A DNA stretch of 64,000 bases, from positions 1 through 64,000 of the forward strand of contig NZ_LFRI01000324.1 in NCBI RefSeq assembly GCF_001447195.1, given 5' to 3'. This DNA comes from Aquabacterium parvum (lineage in GTDB: Bacteria > Pseudomonadota > Gammaproteobacteria > Burkholderiales > Burkholderiaceae_C). The position numbers and the translations under genes were made by a program. Below, one piece after another: positions 43,852-53,056 of the stretch. Every line of letters starts with the position of its first letter. Within the stretch, counting starts at the first letter, position 1. The notes beneath the pieces were generated by a model. That model did no database searches. It was given only the letters and a program-made list of their open reading frames with translations, and was not told the origin of the DNA.

Positions 43852-45303
43852 ATGAACCATCCATCTTCGCCGGCCAACCCGGCGACCTCGGCGTCCGCCA
43901 ACTTGGCCACGCCCGCCGCCGTCAGCGGCCCCTCCTTCTCGCAACTGCCTCTGTCCGAGGCCATGCAGGCGAACCTGCAGACCCTGGGCTACCTGTCGAT
44001 GACGCCCATCCAGGCCGCCAGCTTGCCGCTGGCCCTGGCCGGCAAGGACCTCATCGCCCAGGCCAAGACCGGCAGCGGCAAGACCGTGGCGTTCGGTCTG
44101 CCCTTGCTGACCTCGCTGAACCCGCGGCGCTTTGCCGTGCAGGCGCTGGTCCTCTGTCCCACGCGAGAACTCGCCGACCAGGTCACCACCGAGATCCGCC
44201 GCCTGGCCCGCGCCGAGGACAACATCAAGGTCGTGACCCTGTGCGGAGGCAGCCCCATCCGCCCGCAGCTCGCCAGCCTGGAACATGGCGCGCACATCAT
44301 CGTGGGCACGCCGGGCCGGGTGCTCGACCACCTGGCGCGTGAAACGCTGAACCTCGAAGCCCTGCAGACCCTGGTGCTCGACGAGGCCGATCGCATGCTG
44401 GACATGGGCTTTGCCGATGACATCGCGCAGGTGGTGGCGCAGGCGCCCAAGCAACGCCAGACGCTGCTGTTCTCGGCCACCTACCCCGAAGGCGTGGACA
44501 AGCTGGCGCGCCGCTTCATGCGCGATCCGCAAGAGGTCAAGCTGGCCGAGCGCCACGACACCTCGCGCATCCGCCAGCGCTTCTACGAAGTCAAAGAGGC
44601 CGAGCGCCTGCACGCCGTGGGCCTGCTGCTCGACCACTTCCGCCCGGCCAGCACCATCGCGTTCTGCAACACCAAGCAGCAGTGCCGCGACCTGGTGGAG
44701 GTGCTGCAGGCGCAGGGCATCGTCGCGCTCGAGTTGCATGGCGACCTCGACCAGCGTGATCGCGACCAGGTGCTGGTGCGCTTTGCCAACGGCAGCTGCA
44801 GCGTGCTCGTGGCCACCGACGTGGCGGCGCGCGGCCTGGACATCGCGCAGCTCGAAGCCGTCATCAACGTCGACATCACGCCCGACGTCGAAGTGCACAC
44901 CCACCGCGTGGGCCGCACCGGCCGCGCGGGCGAGTCGGGCTGGGCCTTCAGCCTGGCCAGCATGGACGAGATGGGCCGCGTGGGTCGCATCGACCAGATG
45001 CAGGGCCGCGCCAGCGAATGGCACCCCTTGAGCGAGCTCACGCCCTCGACCGAACGCGAGCCGCTGCGTCCGCCGCGCGTGACGCTGCAGATCCTCGGTG
45101 GCCGCAAAGAAAAGATCCGCCCCGGTGACGTGCTGGGCGCGCTCACCAAAGACCTGGGCTTCGAGGGCGCCAAGATCGGCAAGATCAACGTCAACGAGTT
45201 TTCGACCTACGTGGCGGTGGATCGCGATATCGCCGACAAGGCCTTGCGGGGCCTGCAAGGCGGCAAGGTCAAGGGCAAGTCCGTGAAGGTGAGGGCGCTG
45301 TGA
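43852..45303 (+). CDS. dbpA: ATP-dependent RNA helicase DbpA
   Basis: 483 residues. Complete DEAD-box core: Q motif, AKTGSGKT, PTRELADQ, TPGRVLDH, VLDEADRM, SATYP, TDVAARGLDI and HRVGRTGRAG. The last ~75 residues (RVTLQILGGRKEKIRPGDVLGAL onward) are the DbpA RRM-like domain that binds hairpin 92 of 23S rRNA, so the protein acts in late large-subunit assembly. Its stop overlaps the GTG start of a second helicase. Confidence 0.92.
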   Translation: MNHPSSPANPATSASANLATPAAVSGPSFSQLPLSEAMQANLQTLGYLSMTPIQAASLPLALAGKDLIAQAKTGSGKTVAFGLPLLTSLNPRRFAVQALVLCPTRELADQVTTEIRRLARAEDNIKVVTLCGGSPIRPQLASLEHGAHIIVGTPGRVLDHLARETLNLEALQTLVLDEADRMLDMGFADDIAQVVAQAPKQRQTLLFSATYPEGVDKLARRFMRDPQEVKLAERHDTSRIRQRFYEVKEAERLHAVGLLLDHFRPASTIAFCNTKQQCRDLVEVLQAQGIVALELHGDLDQRDRDQVLVRFANGSCSVLVATDVAARGLDIAQLEAVINVDITPDVEVHTHRVGRTGRAGESGWAFSLASMDEMGRVGRIDQMQGRASEWHPLSELTPSTEREPLRPPRVTLQILGGRKEKIRPGDVLGALTKDLGFEGAKIGKINVNEFSTYVAVDRDIADKALRGLQGGKVKGKSVKVRAL

Positions 45304-46769
45304 ACGAGGCCGAGAACAACCCCCACGCTACACAAATGCCCGAAGCGCTTGACGCGCCTGATGCGGCCGATTCGGCCCAGGCCATCGAAGCTTCGGCCAC
45401 GCCTGCCACCACTTTCGCCGCGCTGGGCCTGTCGCCCTCGCTGTTGCAAAGCCTGTCCGACGCCGAGCTGGACGAGCCCACCCCTGTGCAGGCTGACGCC
45501 ATCCCGGCGGCCTTGGCTGGCCGCGACGTGCTGGCCCTGGCGCAGACGGGTTCGGGCAAGACCCTCGCCTATGCGCTGCCCCTGCTGCAGCAGGTCGAAG
45601 CGGCGTTTCAGCGCCAGGAGCGCGCCGACATGCCCGGTGCCGGGCCAGGCGCGCGAGGTGCCCGCGACTCGTCCGGGCGCGCACCTCGGCAGGCCGCTTT
45701 GCATGCGCCCAAGCCCGAGCGACGCCCCACGCAAGCCTTGGTGCTCGTGCCCACGCGCGAGCTGGCCCTGCAGGTCGGCGAAACCCTGCGCGACATGTCC
45801 GAGCACCTGCAGGCGCCGCTGCGCTGGGGCTGCGTGTTCGGGGGCGTGTCCATCAACACGCAGATGCTGGCCTTGCGCGGTGGTGCCGACATCGTCGTGG
45901 CCACGCCGGGTCGCTTGCTTGACCTCATCGGGCACAACGCCCTGAGCCTGGACGGCGTGCAGACCCTGGTGCTCGACGAGGCCGACCGCCTGCTCGACAA
46001 GGGCTTCGAAGAAGAGCTCAAGCGCGTGCTGGCCCTGCTGCCCCAGCGGCGACAGCACCTGCTGTGCTCGGCCACCTTCGCGCCCGGCGTGCAGGCCCTG
46101 GCCGAGCAACTGCTGCACGAGCCCGTGCGCATCGACCTGCGTGCCGAGGTGGTGTCCGTGCCCGACATCCAGCAGCGCGCCATCCAGGTCGACGCGGCCC
46201 AGCGCACACCGCTGCTGCGCCACCTGATCAAGCAGGAGGGCTGGCGCCAGGTGCTGGTGTTCGTGGCCACGCGCCACGCCTGCGATGTGGTGGCCCACAA
46301 ACTGCAAAAGCACGGCATCCAAGCCGCGGCCTTCCACGCCGATGCCAGCCAGGGCGCGCGCCGCGAGGTGCTGCGCGCGTTCAAGGCTGGCGAGCTGCAG
46401 GTGGTGGTGGCCACCGACCTCGCTGCGCGCGGCTTGCACGTGGACGCGCTGCCAGCCGTGGTCAACCATGACCTGCCCCGCTCACCGGATGACCACATCC
46501 ACCGCATCGGCCGCACCGCCCGCGCGGGTCACAGTGGCGTGGCCGTGAGCTTTGTCAACGCCGACAACGAGGCGCACTTCCGTCTGATCGAAAAGCGCCA
46601 GGGTCTGCGCGTGGCGCGTGAGCAGGTGCCGGGCTTCGAGATGAAGCAGACCGAGCCCGAGAACCGCAACCCGCTGACCGATCCACATGGCACCGGCGGC
46701 ATCAAGGGCAAGCGCAAGAGCAAGAAGGACAAGTTGCGGGAAGCGGCGGCCAGCGGGTCCGACAGCTGA
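45300..46769 (+). CDS. DEAD-box RNA helicase, RhlE-type
   Basis: 489 residues starting at GTG 45300 inside the dbpA stop (GTGA overlap), so translation is coupled. It has all helicase motifs (AQTGSGKT, PTRELALQ, TPGRLLD, VLDEADRLLDKG, SATFA, TDLAARGLHV, HRIGRTARAG). A ~30-residue insert rich in Gly, Arg and Pro separates motif I from motif Ia. The C-terminus is a short Lys-rich tail (KGKRKSKKDK), typical of RNA contact. Likely function is RNA remodelling in ribosome assembly or decay; exact role unknown. Confidence 0.85.
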   Translation: MNEAENNPHATQMPEALDAPDAADSAQAIEASATPATTFAALGLSPSLLQSLSDAELDEPTPVQADAIPAALAGRDVLALAQTGSGKTLAYALPLLQQVEAAFQRQERADMPGAGPGARGARDSSGRAPRQAALHAPKPERRPTQALVLVPTRELALQVGETLRDMSEHLQAPLRWGCVFGGVSINTQMLALRGGADIVVATPGRLLDLIGHNALSLDGVQTLVLDEADRLLDKGFEEELKRVLALLPQRRQHLLCSATFAPGVQALAEQLLHEPVRIDLRAEVVSVPDIQQRAIQVDAAQRTPLLRHLIKQEGWRQVLVFVATRHACDVVAHKLQKHGIQAAAFHADASQGARREVLRAFKAGELQVVVATDLAARGLHVDALPAVVNHDLPRSPDDHIHRIGRTARAGHSGVAVSFVNADNEAHFRLIEKRQGLRVAREQVPGFEMKQTEPENRNPLTDPHGTGGIKGKRKSKKDKLREAAASGSDS

Positions 46770-46890
46770 GCCCCTCGCAAGAATCCACTTCGCGAAAACA
46801 CCCAACCAAGGGGGAAGAAGGACCAAGCGCCACCGTTAGCATTCGCGCCAGCCGCCAGGTGTTCAAGCAGAGCGGCAAGGGAGCAATAGG

Positions 46891-48471
46891 ATGTTCAACG
46901 TGACCTGGGCGCGGAGCGCCCTGCTGGCATTTTGTGTGTGTCTTTCGGCCTGTGGTGGAGGCGGTGGTGGTGATCCGGCGCCACCGAGCTCCGACGTCCC
47001 TGCGCCGCAACCGCAGCCACAGTCGGCATCCGTCTCGGTCAGATCGTTGGCCACCGATGCGTTCATCCTGGCGATCCAGTCACCCTCCACGTCGTCCACT
47101 TTCCAACAGCATGGACAGCGCTTGTGGCTGGCCCAGGGGGCGGCACGGTCCGCGTCCATCGTTTCTCGCGAACTTGGCACGCAGGGTTGGTTGCCTGCAA
47201 GAACCTGGATGACGTCTTCCGCGTGGCAGCCGGACATGATCCGGCTGTTCTTTGCGGGTGACCATGTGGCAGCGACCTGGGAGCACGAAGACAACACGCT
47301 GGCAGGTAGCGCTCCCACAGTGGCCCGCGTGATCGGCCCAGGGACAGATTCTGGTGAACAAATCGCTCCCGTGAGCGCCTCGACCGTCTTCAACAACATC
47401 GCTTTGTCGCCTTCGGGCTTGCTTCGAGTGGCCGCGACAAATCCGCAGACCGGGACGTGGGTGCTGACCGCGGGGCAGTGGCAGTCGGCCACCGCAGGTG
47501 GCATCGCGCACCTCTCCATCGACTTCTGGGACGAAGCCGGAAACGGCAGTGCTTTGAAGTCTGTGACGACACCGGAATCGGGTGAGCACCTTCGGCTGAT
47601 GTCGTTCGACGCTGAGCGAGGGGTTGCTCTGGACACGCGTTCCTTCGCCAACGATCCGGATTGGGTTCCAACTGGAGAGGCCATGGCTGCCAAATTGCCC
47701 AATGGCAAGTTGCTCGCCGTGGCTCGATTGCAGTCGCGCTTCTCACATTACGCACGCGCCATCGCCGTCAGCGAGTTCGACGGAAATGCTTGGTCCCCTT
47801 CGGTCCACGTCGTGGAGTCGGACCTGCCGTCAGCGACCCATTGGCAAATCCTGGTGGACACCAACCAGGCAGGGCACGTCGCCTTGGCCTGGGGCGACAA
47901 CAGACAGATTTTCGCGGCCCTGCGCTCGCCCGCCGGACAATGGAGCAGCGCGCGGCAAGTCCTGTACCTGTATCGCGCAGGTGCGGCTTACAACGACATC
48001 ACTTTCATTGAAGACCTGTTCCTGAAGTTGACCCCCGATGGGCGAGCCGTGCTGCTCGGGACCTTGGATGGTTCTGGACGGGTCGCCGATGCCGATCCAC
48101 GCTTGTTCGTGACCAGCACCTCTGACGGCGCCTCCTGGAGCCCGGTGACCATGGCGACCTTGGCTGGCAAGCGGGTGGTGGGGCTGGCCGTGCAGGCCAG
48201 TGAGACGGTCTCGGAGGTCGGCGTGCTGGCCTTTGTGGAGCGAGACGGTGTCTTCGACACTTACCTGGCCAGGACGGAGGGGTTGTCATGGACGGAGCAC
48301 CTGCTTCAGGCCAACAAGCGCCATCGACATTTCCCGTGGGGGCTGCGCAATGGCATGGTCTTGCCGGACAACCGCCATGTGAAGCACAGCGCCGAAAGGG
48401 GCTGGGAGGCGTTCTGGCGGGTGGAGTACGAGCCCTCTGGTTCCGAGGTGTTCTCCGCGCAGGTTCGGTGA
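46891..48471 (+). CDS. Hypothetical lipoprotein, 526 aa
   Basis: Signal peptide with lipobox LSACGG (Cys about residue 21), then a Gly/Pro/Ser-rich linker and a beta-rich body with repeated short blocks (GQWQSA, GNAWSP, GQWSSA, GASWSP, GLSWTE), reminiscent of Asp-box/sialidase-like beta propellers. No catalytic residues recognised. It probably sits on the outer membrane or periplasmic side. The AAGGGAG site before the ATG supports the start. Function unknown. Confidence 0.65.
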   Translation: MFNVTWARSALLAFCVCLSACGGGGGGDPAPPSSDVPAPQPQPQSASVSVRSLATDAFILAIQSPSTSSTFQQHGQRLWLAQGAARSASIVSRELGTQGWLPARTWMTSSAWQPDMIRLFFAGDHVAATWEHEDNTLAGSAPTVARVIGPGTDSGEQIAPVSASTVFNNIALSPSGLLRVAATNPQTGTWVLTAGQWQSATAGGIAHLSIDFWDEAGNGSALKSVTTPESGEHLRLMSFDAERGVALDTRSFANDPDWVPTGEAMAAKLPNGKLLAVARLQSRFSHYARAIAVSEFDGNAWSPSVHVVESDLPSATHWQILVDTNQAGHVALAWGDNRQIFAALRSPAGQWSSARQVLYLYRAGAAYNDITFIEDLFLKLTPDGRAVLLGTLDGSGRVADADPRLFVTSTSDGASWSPVTMATLAGKRVVGLAVQASETVSEVGVLAFVERDGVFDTYLARTEGLSWTEHLLQANKRHRHFPWGLRNGMVLPDNRHVKHSAERGWEAFWRVEYEPSGSEVFSAQVR

Positions 48472-48522
48472 TTGATCTTGGCGGTGATTGGGCCTTGTGC
48501 CGCCAATCCGATGCACGCGCCC

Positions 48523-49956
48523 TCACGCCTTCGGCTTTGTTCGCACCGGCAAGCACAGCAACGCCGTCAGGCAGGCCAGACCCGAGTACACCCATGACAG
48601 GCGCTGGAACGAGGCCAGTTGCAAACTCGGGTCGCCCAGCAGCACGACGGTGAGCGCCACGCCGACCACGCTGCCGAACTGCCGCATGGCCTGGTTCACC
48701 GCGCTGCCTGCCCCGAAGTGTGCCGGGCCCAGGCTCGCCACGGCCGCCCCTGACAACGATGGCAAGGCCAGGCCCACGCCCACGCCTGTGAGCAGTTGGC
48801 CGGGTAGCCAGTGCAGCAGGTAGTGAGGCTGCAACCCCGGCACGGTGGCTTGCCAGACACCGCCCGATGCCACCAGCAGGCAACCGGTCACCAGCAAAGG
48901 TCGATGCCCTGCGCTCGCGGCGATGCGTCCCGCCAGCATCGCCACCGGGATGACCATCAAAGGCCCCGGCGTGATGGCCAATCCGGCTTGCGGCAGGCTG
49001 TAGTGCCAGATGCCGGTCATGAAAAAGAAGAAGCCGAAGAACATCATCGAGAAAGCGATGCCGAAGACCAGCGTGGCCAGGTTCACCGCGCTGTACGTGC
49101 GGTTGGCGAACAAGCTCAGGTCGAGGGCGGGGGCCGGATGTCGGCGTGCCCACCGCACGAAGGCCAGCAAGGATGCAGCTCCGGTGAGCGCAGCCAGCCA
49201 GACTTGAGGCTGGTGCCAGGTGTGGCTTTCGGTGGCCACCACGCCCGCAGTGAGCCCGCCCATGCCCAGCACCAGCAACGCCACCCCAAGGAAGTCGATC
49301 TGCCCCGCGCCTGAGGTGACGGCATCGACTGGCAGGCGGCGTCTCGCGCGCCAGATGGCCCACAGCGCGGGCGGCACGTTGATGAAGAAGGCCCAGCGCC
49401 AACCCAATGTGTCGACCAACAGCGACCCGAGGCTCGGCCCCAGCGCAGCGGCCAGCCCACCCACGGCGCCCCAAAGGCTCACCGCAACGGCGCGACGCGA
49501 CGCCGGAAACGCCCCCAGCACGATGGACAGCGAGGCGGGCGTGAGCACGGCGGCGCCCACGGCCTGCACCGAGCGAGCAGCCACCAGCATGGTCACGTCG
49601 GAGGCCAGGCCACAGGCGAGCGAGGCCAGCATGAACAGGCCTGTGCCGGCGATGAACATGCGACGGCGGCCGTGCGTGTCCGCCAGGCGACCGGCGGGCA
49701 CCAGCAAGGCGGCGTAGAGCACGGTGTAGGCGTTGAGCACCCACGACAGGTCGGCGGCCGAGGTGCCCGCGAAGCTCAGGCGCAGCGCCGCGAAGGCAGC
49801 GAACAAAACGGTCGCGTCGACGGACACCAGGAACACCGCGATGCAGGCCGTGAAAAACACGGGCCAGGGCGAGGCTGCGTGGGTGGGCGGGCCCACGTGT
49901 TCACCGTGTGGCGATGCGGCGGGCACGGTCGTGGCGGGTGTCATAGAAGTGGCCAT
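48523..49956 (-). CDS. MFS transporter, DHA2 (EmrB/QacA) family
   Basis: 477 residues with about 14 membrane helices. The N-terminal FLVSVDATVLFAAF corresponds to the D-x-T motif of drug:H+ antiporters, and GRLADTHGRRRMF is the conserved loop 2-3 motif A. Likely exports toxic organic compounds using the proton gradient. An AGGAA site lies about nine bases before ATG 49956. The thiolase gene ends 62 bases upstream on the same strand, so both could be co-transcribed. Confidence 0.85.
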   Translation of the reverse strand: MATSMTPATTVPAASPHGEHVGPPTHAASPWPVFFTACIAVFLVSVDATVLFAAFAALRLSFAGTSAADLSWVLNAYTVLYAALLVPAGRLADTHGRRRMFIAGTGLFMLASLACGLASDVTMLVAARSVQAVGAAVLTPASLSIVLGAFPASRRAVAVSLWGAVGGLAAALGPSLGSLLVDTLGWRWAFFINVPPALWAIWRARRRLPVDAVTSGAGQIDFLGVALLVLGMGGLTAGVVATESHTWHQPQVWLAALTGAASLLAFVRWARRHPAPALDLSLFANRTYSAVNLATLVFGIAFSMMFFGFFFFMTGIWHYSLPQAGLAITPGPLMVIPVAMLAGRIAASAGHRPLLVTGCLLVASGGVWQATVPGLQPHYLLHWLPGQLLTGVGVGLALPSLSGAAVASLGPAHFGAGSAVNQAMRQFGSVVGVALTVVLLGDPSLQLASFQRLSWVYSGLACLTALLCLPVRTKPKA

Positions 49957-50017
49957 GGTTCGCGTTCCTGGTGCTTGTTCGGGCTGCGGGAGGTTTGACG
50001 TAGGGCGGCTTAGCGCG

Positions 50018-51157
50018 TCAGCCCAGGTTCTCGAGCAACGTGGCCACGCCCTGGCCGCCACCAATGCACTGCGTGGCCAGCGCGTAGCGGCCCTTCGTGC
50101 GTTGCAGCAGGGCCGCGGCCTTGCCGGTGATGCGTGCACCCGTGGCGCCCAGCGGGTGCCCGATGGCCAGGCCGCCACCATCGAGGTTGACGGCCTCGGG
50201 GCGCAGACCCAGCTCGCGGATGCAAGCCAGCGCCTGAGACGAGAAGGCCTCGTTGATCTCGACCACGTCGAGGTCGGCCGCTGTCAGGCCCGCCCGAGCC
50301 AGGGCCTTGCGCGTGGCTGGCACCGGCCCGATGCCCATCACGTCGGGGTCGACGCCGGCCGACGCGCACGACACGATGCGCGCCAGCGGCTTGAGCCCGT
50401 GGCGCCGAGCGAAGTCCTCGTGCACGACCATCACCGCCGCGGCCCCATCGGTGAGCGGCGACGAGGTGCCGGCCGTCACCACGCCATCGTGGCGGAAGGC
50501 CGGCTTGAGGGACGCCAGCGCCTCCAGCGTGGTCTGCGGGCGGATGCAGCCGTCTTCGCTGACCACCTCACCTGTGGGCGTGGTGACCGACACGAGCTCA
50601 TCGCGCAGCAAGCCGTTGGCGCGGGCCGCAGCGGCCTTTTGGTGCGAGGCCAGCGCCAGCATTTCCTGGTCGCTGCGGCTGACAGCCCAGCGCTCTGCCA
50701 CGTTTTCTGCCGTCTGGCCCATGGGCATGTACAGGTCGGTGCCGGCTTGCACCAAACCCGGGTGCGGGTCGAAGGTGAGTCCGCCCTGCGGCACCATCGT
50801 CATCGACTCGACGCCGGCGCACACGTAGGCTTCGCCAATGCCGGCTTCGATCTGCGCGGCAGCCAGGTGCACTGCCGTCATCGACGAGCCGCAGAAGCGG
50901 TTGACCGTCATGGCGCTGACCGAATTGGGCAGGCCTGCCATGGAGGCCGCGATGCGGGCGATGTTGTTGCCCTGCGGTCCTTCGGGGTAGGCGCAGCCCG
51001 CGATCACGTCCTCGATGGCCTCGTGTGGCACAGGTGCCTTGGCCAGCACGCCACGGATGGCGGTGGCCAGCAGGTCTTCGGGGCGGGTGGCTGCCAGCGC
51101 GCCCTTGCGGGCGAAGTGGAAGGGGGTGCGGGCGTAGGCGACGATGACGGCTTTCAT
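50018..51157 (-). CDS. Acetyl-CoA C-acyltransferase (thiolase)
   Basis: 379 residues with the thiolase active site: acyl-accepting Cys89 (NRFCGSSMTAVH), the GHPLGATGAR histidine and the second cysteine in TQCIGGGQG. The enzyme splits 3-ketoacyl-CoA into acetyl-CoA and a shortened acyl-CoA (beta-oxidation), or runs in reverse. No hydratase/dehydrogenase partner is adjacent. A palindrome at 51161-51180 overlaps its ribosome site and matches one before the tetR gene, so repression by that regulator is likely. Confidence 0.9.
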   Translation of the reverse strand: MKAVIVAYARTPFHFARKGALAATRPEDLLATAIRGVLAKAPVPHEAIEDVIAGCAYPEGPQGNNIARIAASMAGLPNSVSAMTVNRFCGSSMTAVHLAAAQIEAGIGEAYVCAGVESMTMVPQGGLTFDPHPGLVQAGTDLYMPMGQTAENVAERWAVSRSDQEMLALASHQKAAAARANGLLRDELVSVTTPTGEVVSEDGCIRPQTTLEALASLKPAFRHDGVVTAGTSSPLTDGAAAVMVVHEDFARRHGLKPLARIVSCASAGVDPDVMGIGPVPATRKALARAGLTAADLDVVEINEAFSSQALACIRELGLRPEAVNLDGGGLAIGHPLGATGARITGKAAALLQRTKGRYALATQCIGGGQGVATLLENLG

Positions 51158-51160
51158 GAT

Positions 51161-51180
51161 CTACCTTCTGGTTGGTAGGT
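51161..51180. promoter_or_regulatory. Putative TetR operator upstream of the thiolase gene
   Basis: CTACCTTCTGGTTGGTAGGT contains the inverted half-sites CTACC and GGTAG. It lies 4-23 bases before the thiolase ATG and covers its AAGG ribosome site. Fifteen or more of the 20 bases match the palindrome before tetR. Confidence 0.6.
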
Positions 51181-51221
51181 TGTGGGGCGGAGAAATCCCG
51201 GCGCGAGGCCGGGCGGGTGCG

Positions 51222-51836
51222 TCACGCTTGCGGCGAAGACGCGAACTGGTTCAACAGGGGCGCGACGGACAGGTCATAGAGCGCCAGGTCGCCGTGCAGC
51301 CGCGCGTTCAGCAGCGCGCCCTGGCAGGTGGCGTTGAAGTGGGCGGCCCACTGCCGTGGCGAAACGGCACCGCAGACCGACTGTGGCGACGAAGGCTTGG
51401 GCAGCCGCGCGGCACGCGCTTCCAGCCAGGCCAGTTGCTGCAAGTGAAAGCGCTTGACGGTGTCCTGCAATTCAGGCTCGAGCCCCTCCCACTCGCCTGC
51501 GGTGGCCCCGATCGGGCAGACCATGCCCCCCTCGGCCAAGGCGCCGCGCAGCATTTGCACATAGGCTTGCAGCTGTTGCGCCGCAGGCAGGTGGTCGATG
51601 GTGTCGGACCAGCGCTGAAAGCGCTGAGCGCTGTCGTCGATCACCGCCTGGCCCACCGCCAGCTTCGACGGGAAGTGGTGGTACAGGCTGGCCTTGCGGA
51701 TGCCGATGCGGTCGGCGAGTTCCTGGAAGTTCAGGCCCAGGTAGGAGTGCGACAACAGCAGGCGCCTGGCCGTGCGAACGATCTCGCTGCGCGTGTCGGG
51801 GCGGCGGTCAGAACGGGTGGCGTGGACGTTGCTCAT
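51222..51836 (-). CDS. TetR-family transcriptional repressor
   Basis: 204 residues. The N-terminal TetR helix-turn-helix spans about residues 16-62 (SEIVRTARRLLLSHSYLGLNFQELADRIGIRKASLYHHFPSK); the rest is a helical ligand-binding domain. It sits directly upstream of the thiolase on the same strand and has a 7-bp perfect inverted repeat just before its own start, implying autoregulation. The ligand is unknown; an acyl-CoA or a substrate of the nearby exporter is possible. Confidence 0.88.
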   Translation of the reverse strand: MSNVHATRSDRRPDTRSEIVRTARRLLLSHSYLGLNFQELADRIGIRKASLYHHFPSKLAVGQAVIDDSAQRFQRWSDTIDHLPAAQQLQAYVQMLRGALAEGGMVCPIGATAGEWEGLEPELQDTVKRFHLQQLAWLEARAARLPKPSSPQSVCGAVSPRQWAAHFNATCQGALLNARLHGDLALYDLSVAPLLNQFASSPQA

Positions 51837-51838
51837 GG

Positions 51839-51858
51839 CTACCTACTGTAAGGTAGGT
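51839..51858. promoter_or_regulatory. Putative TetR operator upstream of tetR
   Basis: CTACCTACTGTAAGGTAGGT lies 2 bases upstream of the tetR start codon. TACCTAC and GTAGGTA (the latter ending at 51859) are a perfect inverted repeat spaced by six bases. Confidence 0.65.
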
Positions 51859-51890
51859 ATTGGGTCATGTCAAATCAGTGGGTGCCGTGG

Positions 51891-52604
51891 TCAGGTGCTT
51901 GTGCAGCCGCGCGAATACCGCAGCAGCCGTCCCCGATACGGCAGGCCATCGGCCTCAGGTGTGCTCAGGGTGCTCTCGTTCAGTTCGAAGCCCTGTTCGC
52001 GCATGCGCCGACTGAAAGCGGATCGGTTGCCCCGGTTGGGGTCGACGATGATGACTTCAGCCGTGGGCCACGCGTGCCGCTCGATGAAACGCGCCAGGTT
52101 GCCGGCTTCGTCGCGCTCGTAGAGCACGTCGCTGCCCATGATCACGTCGAAACGGCCATTCACCACGGGATGCCGGTCGTGCACGTTGTCGTGGGTGGGG
52201 GCGGCCCAATCGCCGTGCCGGTAGGGCAGGGGCATCAGGTCGTTGAGCTGAACGTTTTCAGCCAGGAAGCTCAGGGCCAGCGGGTGCGCGTCGGACGCGG
52301 TGACGTCGTCGCCCCGTCGATGGCAGACCAGGCTGGCCAGGCCGAGGCCGCACCCCACTTCGAGGATGCGCTCGCCTGGTGTCAAGGGCCGCGTCAGCAT
52401 GTGCGCGGCCAGCTGCAGGCTCGAAGGCCACAGCACGCCAAACAGCGGCCAGTTGGCAGCTGAGAAGCCCGAAGCAGCCGCCTCCCCGTGTGGGTCGGCG
52501 TATTGCTGTCGATCGAGCAGGGATCGGATCTGGAGGTCATGGCCACCCCGGATGACCACGCACGACTGTTGAGTCTGGTAGCCCGGTGAGTTGGACGAAG
52601 ACAT
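51891..52604 (-). CDS. SAM-dependent methyltransferase, METTL21/protein-lysine type
   Basis: 237 residues. SAM motif ILEVGCGLGLASLVCHRRG near residue 80, DVTASDAHP after it, and DVIMGSDVLYERD, which corresponds to the catalytic D/NxxY-type stretch of the METTL21-like lysine methyltransferase group. GFSAANWPLFGVLWPSSLQLA upstream of motif I is also typical of that group. Substrate unknown. It ends about 30 bases from the tetR operator. Confidence 0.75.
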   Translation of the reverse strand: MSSSNSPGYQTQQSCVVIRGGHDLQIRSLLDRQQYADPHGEAAASGFSAANWPLFGVLWPSSLQLAAHMLTRPLTPGERILEVGCGLGLASLVCHRRGDDVTASDAHPLALSFLAENVQLNDLMPLPYRHGDWAAPTHDNVHDRHPVVNGRFDVIMGSDVLYERDEAGNLARFIERHAWPTAEVIIVDPNRGNRSAFSRRMREQGFELNESTLSTPEADGLPYRGRLLRYSRGCTST

Positions 52605-52627
52605 CCTCAGAACGATCCGGGTGGCGA

Positions 52628-52942
52628 TCAGTAGCTGCTGCGACCGCCGCGGTAGCCAGCTTGGCCACCACCGCCGAAGCCGCCCGAGCGCTCTTCGCGA
52701 GGACGGGCTTCGTTGACCACCAGGGCGCGACCGTCAAACGACTGGCCGTTCATGCCGCGGATGGCGGCTTGGGCTTCGTTGCCCGAGCCCATTTCCACAA
52801 AGCCGAAACCTTTGGAACGGCCGGTGTCGCGGTCCATCATGACCTTGGCCGAAGAGACCTGGCCGAACTCGGCGAAGTGCTGTTGCAGGTCGTCGTCGCG
52901 CATCGAGTAAGGCAGGTTGCCGACGTAGAGTTTGCTTTCCAT
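52628..52942 (-). CDS. RRM RNA-binding protein, copy 1
   Basis: 104 residues: one RNA-recognition motif (RNP2 LYVGNLPY near residue 5, RNP1 KGFGFVEM near residue 45) and a Gly/Arg/Tyr-rich tail. The type resembles cyanobacterial and proteobacterial cold-inducible Rbp proteins, which bind single-stranded RNA. It is a close paralogue of the copy at 59581 on the opposite strand. It follows the 78-residue gene by 114 bases and probably shares its transcript. Confidence 0.88.
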   Translation of the reverse strand: MESKLYVGNLPYSMRDDDLQQHFAEFGQVSSAKVMMDRDTGRSKGFGFVEMGSGNEAQAAIRGMNGQSFDGRALVVNEARPREERSGGFGGGGQAGYRGGRSSY

Positions 52943-53056
52943 TTGAGACTTTCAGTGAACACCGCGTTGATTCGAGTTGGCCTGCTGCGGCAGTTTCAGG
53001 CCATTCGTTGCTTGCCCTGGCTGGGCGTTGTGGATGTCAGCGCGGCCTGCCTGAAT

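Noticed and set aside
48478-48506. Inverted repeat TTGGCGG / CCGCCAA between the lipoprotein and MFS genes
   Set aside because: The 15-base loop and the lack of a T run on either side make it a weak terminator candidate; not reported as a feature.
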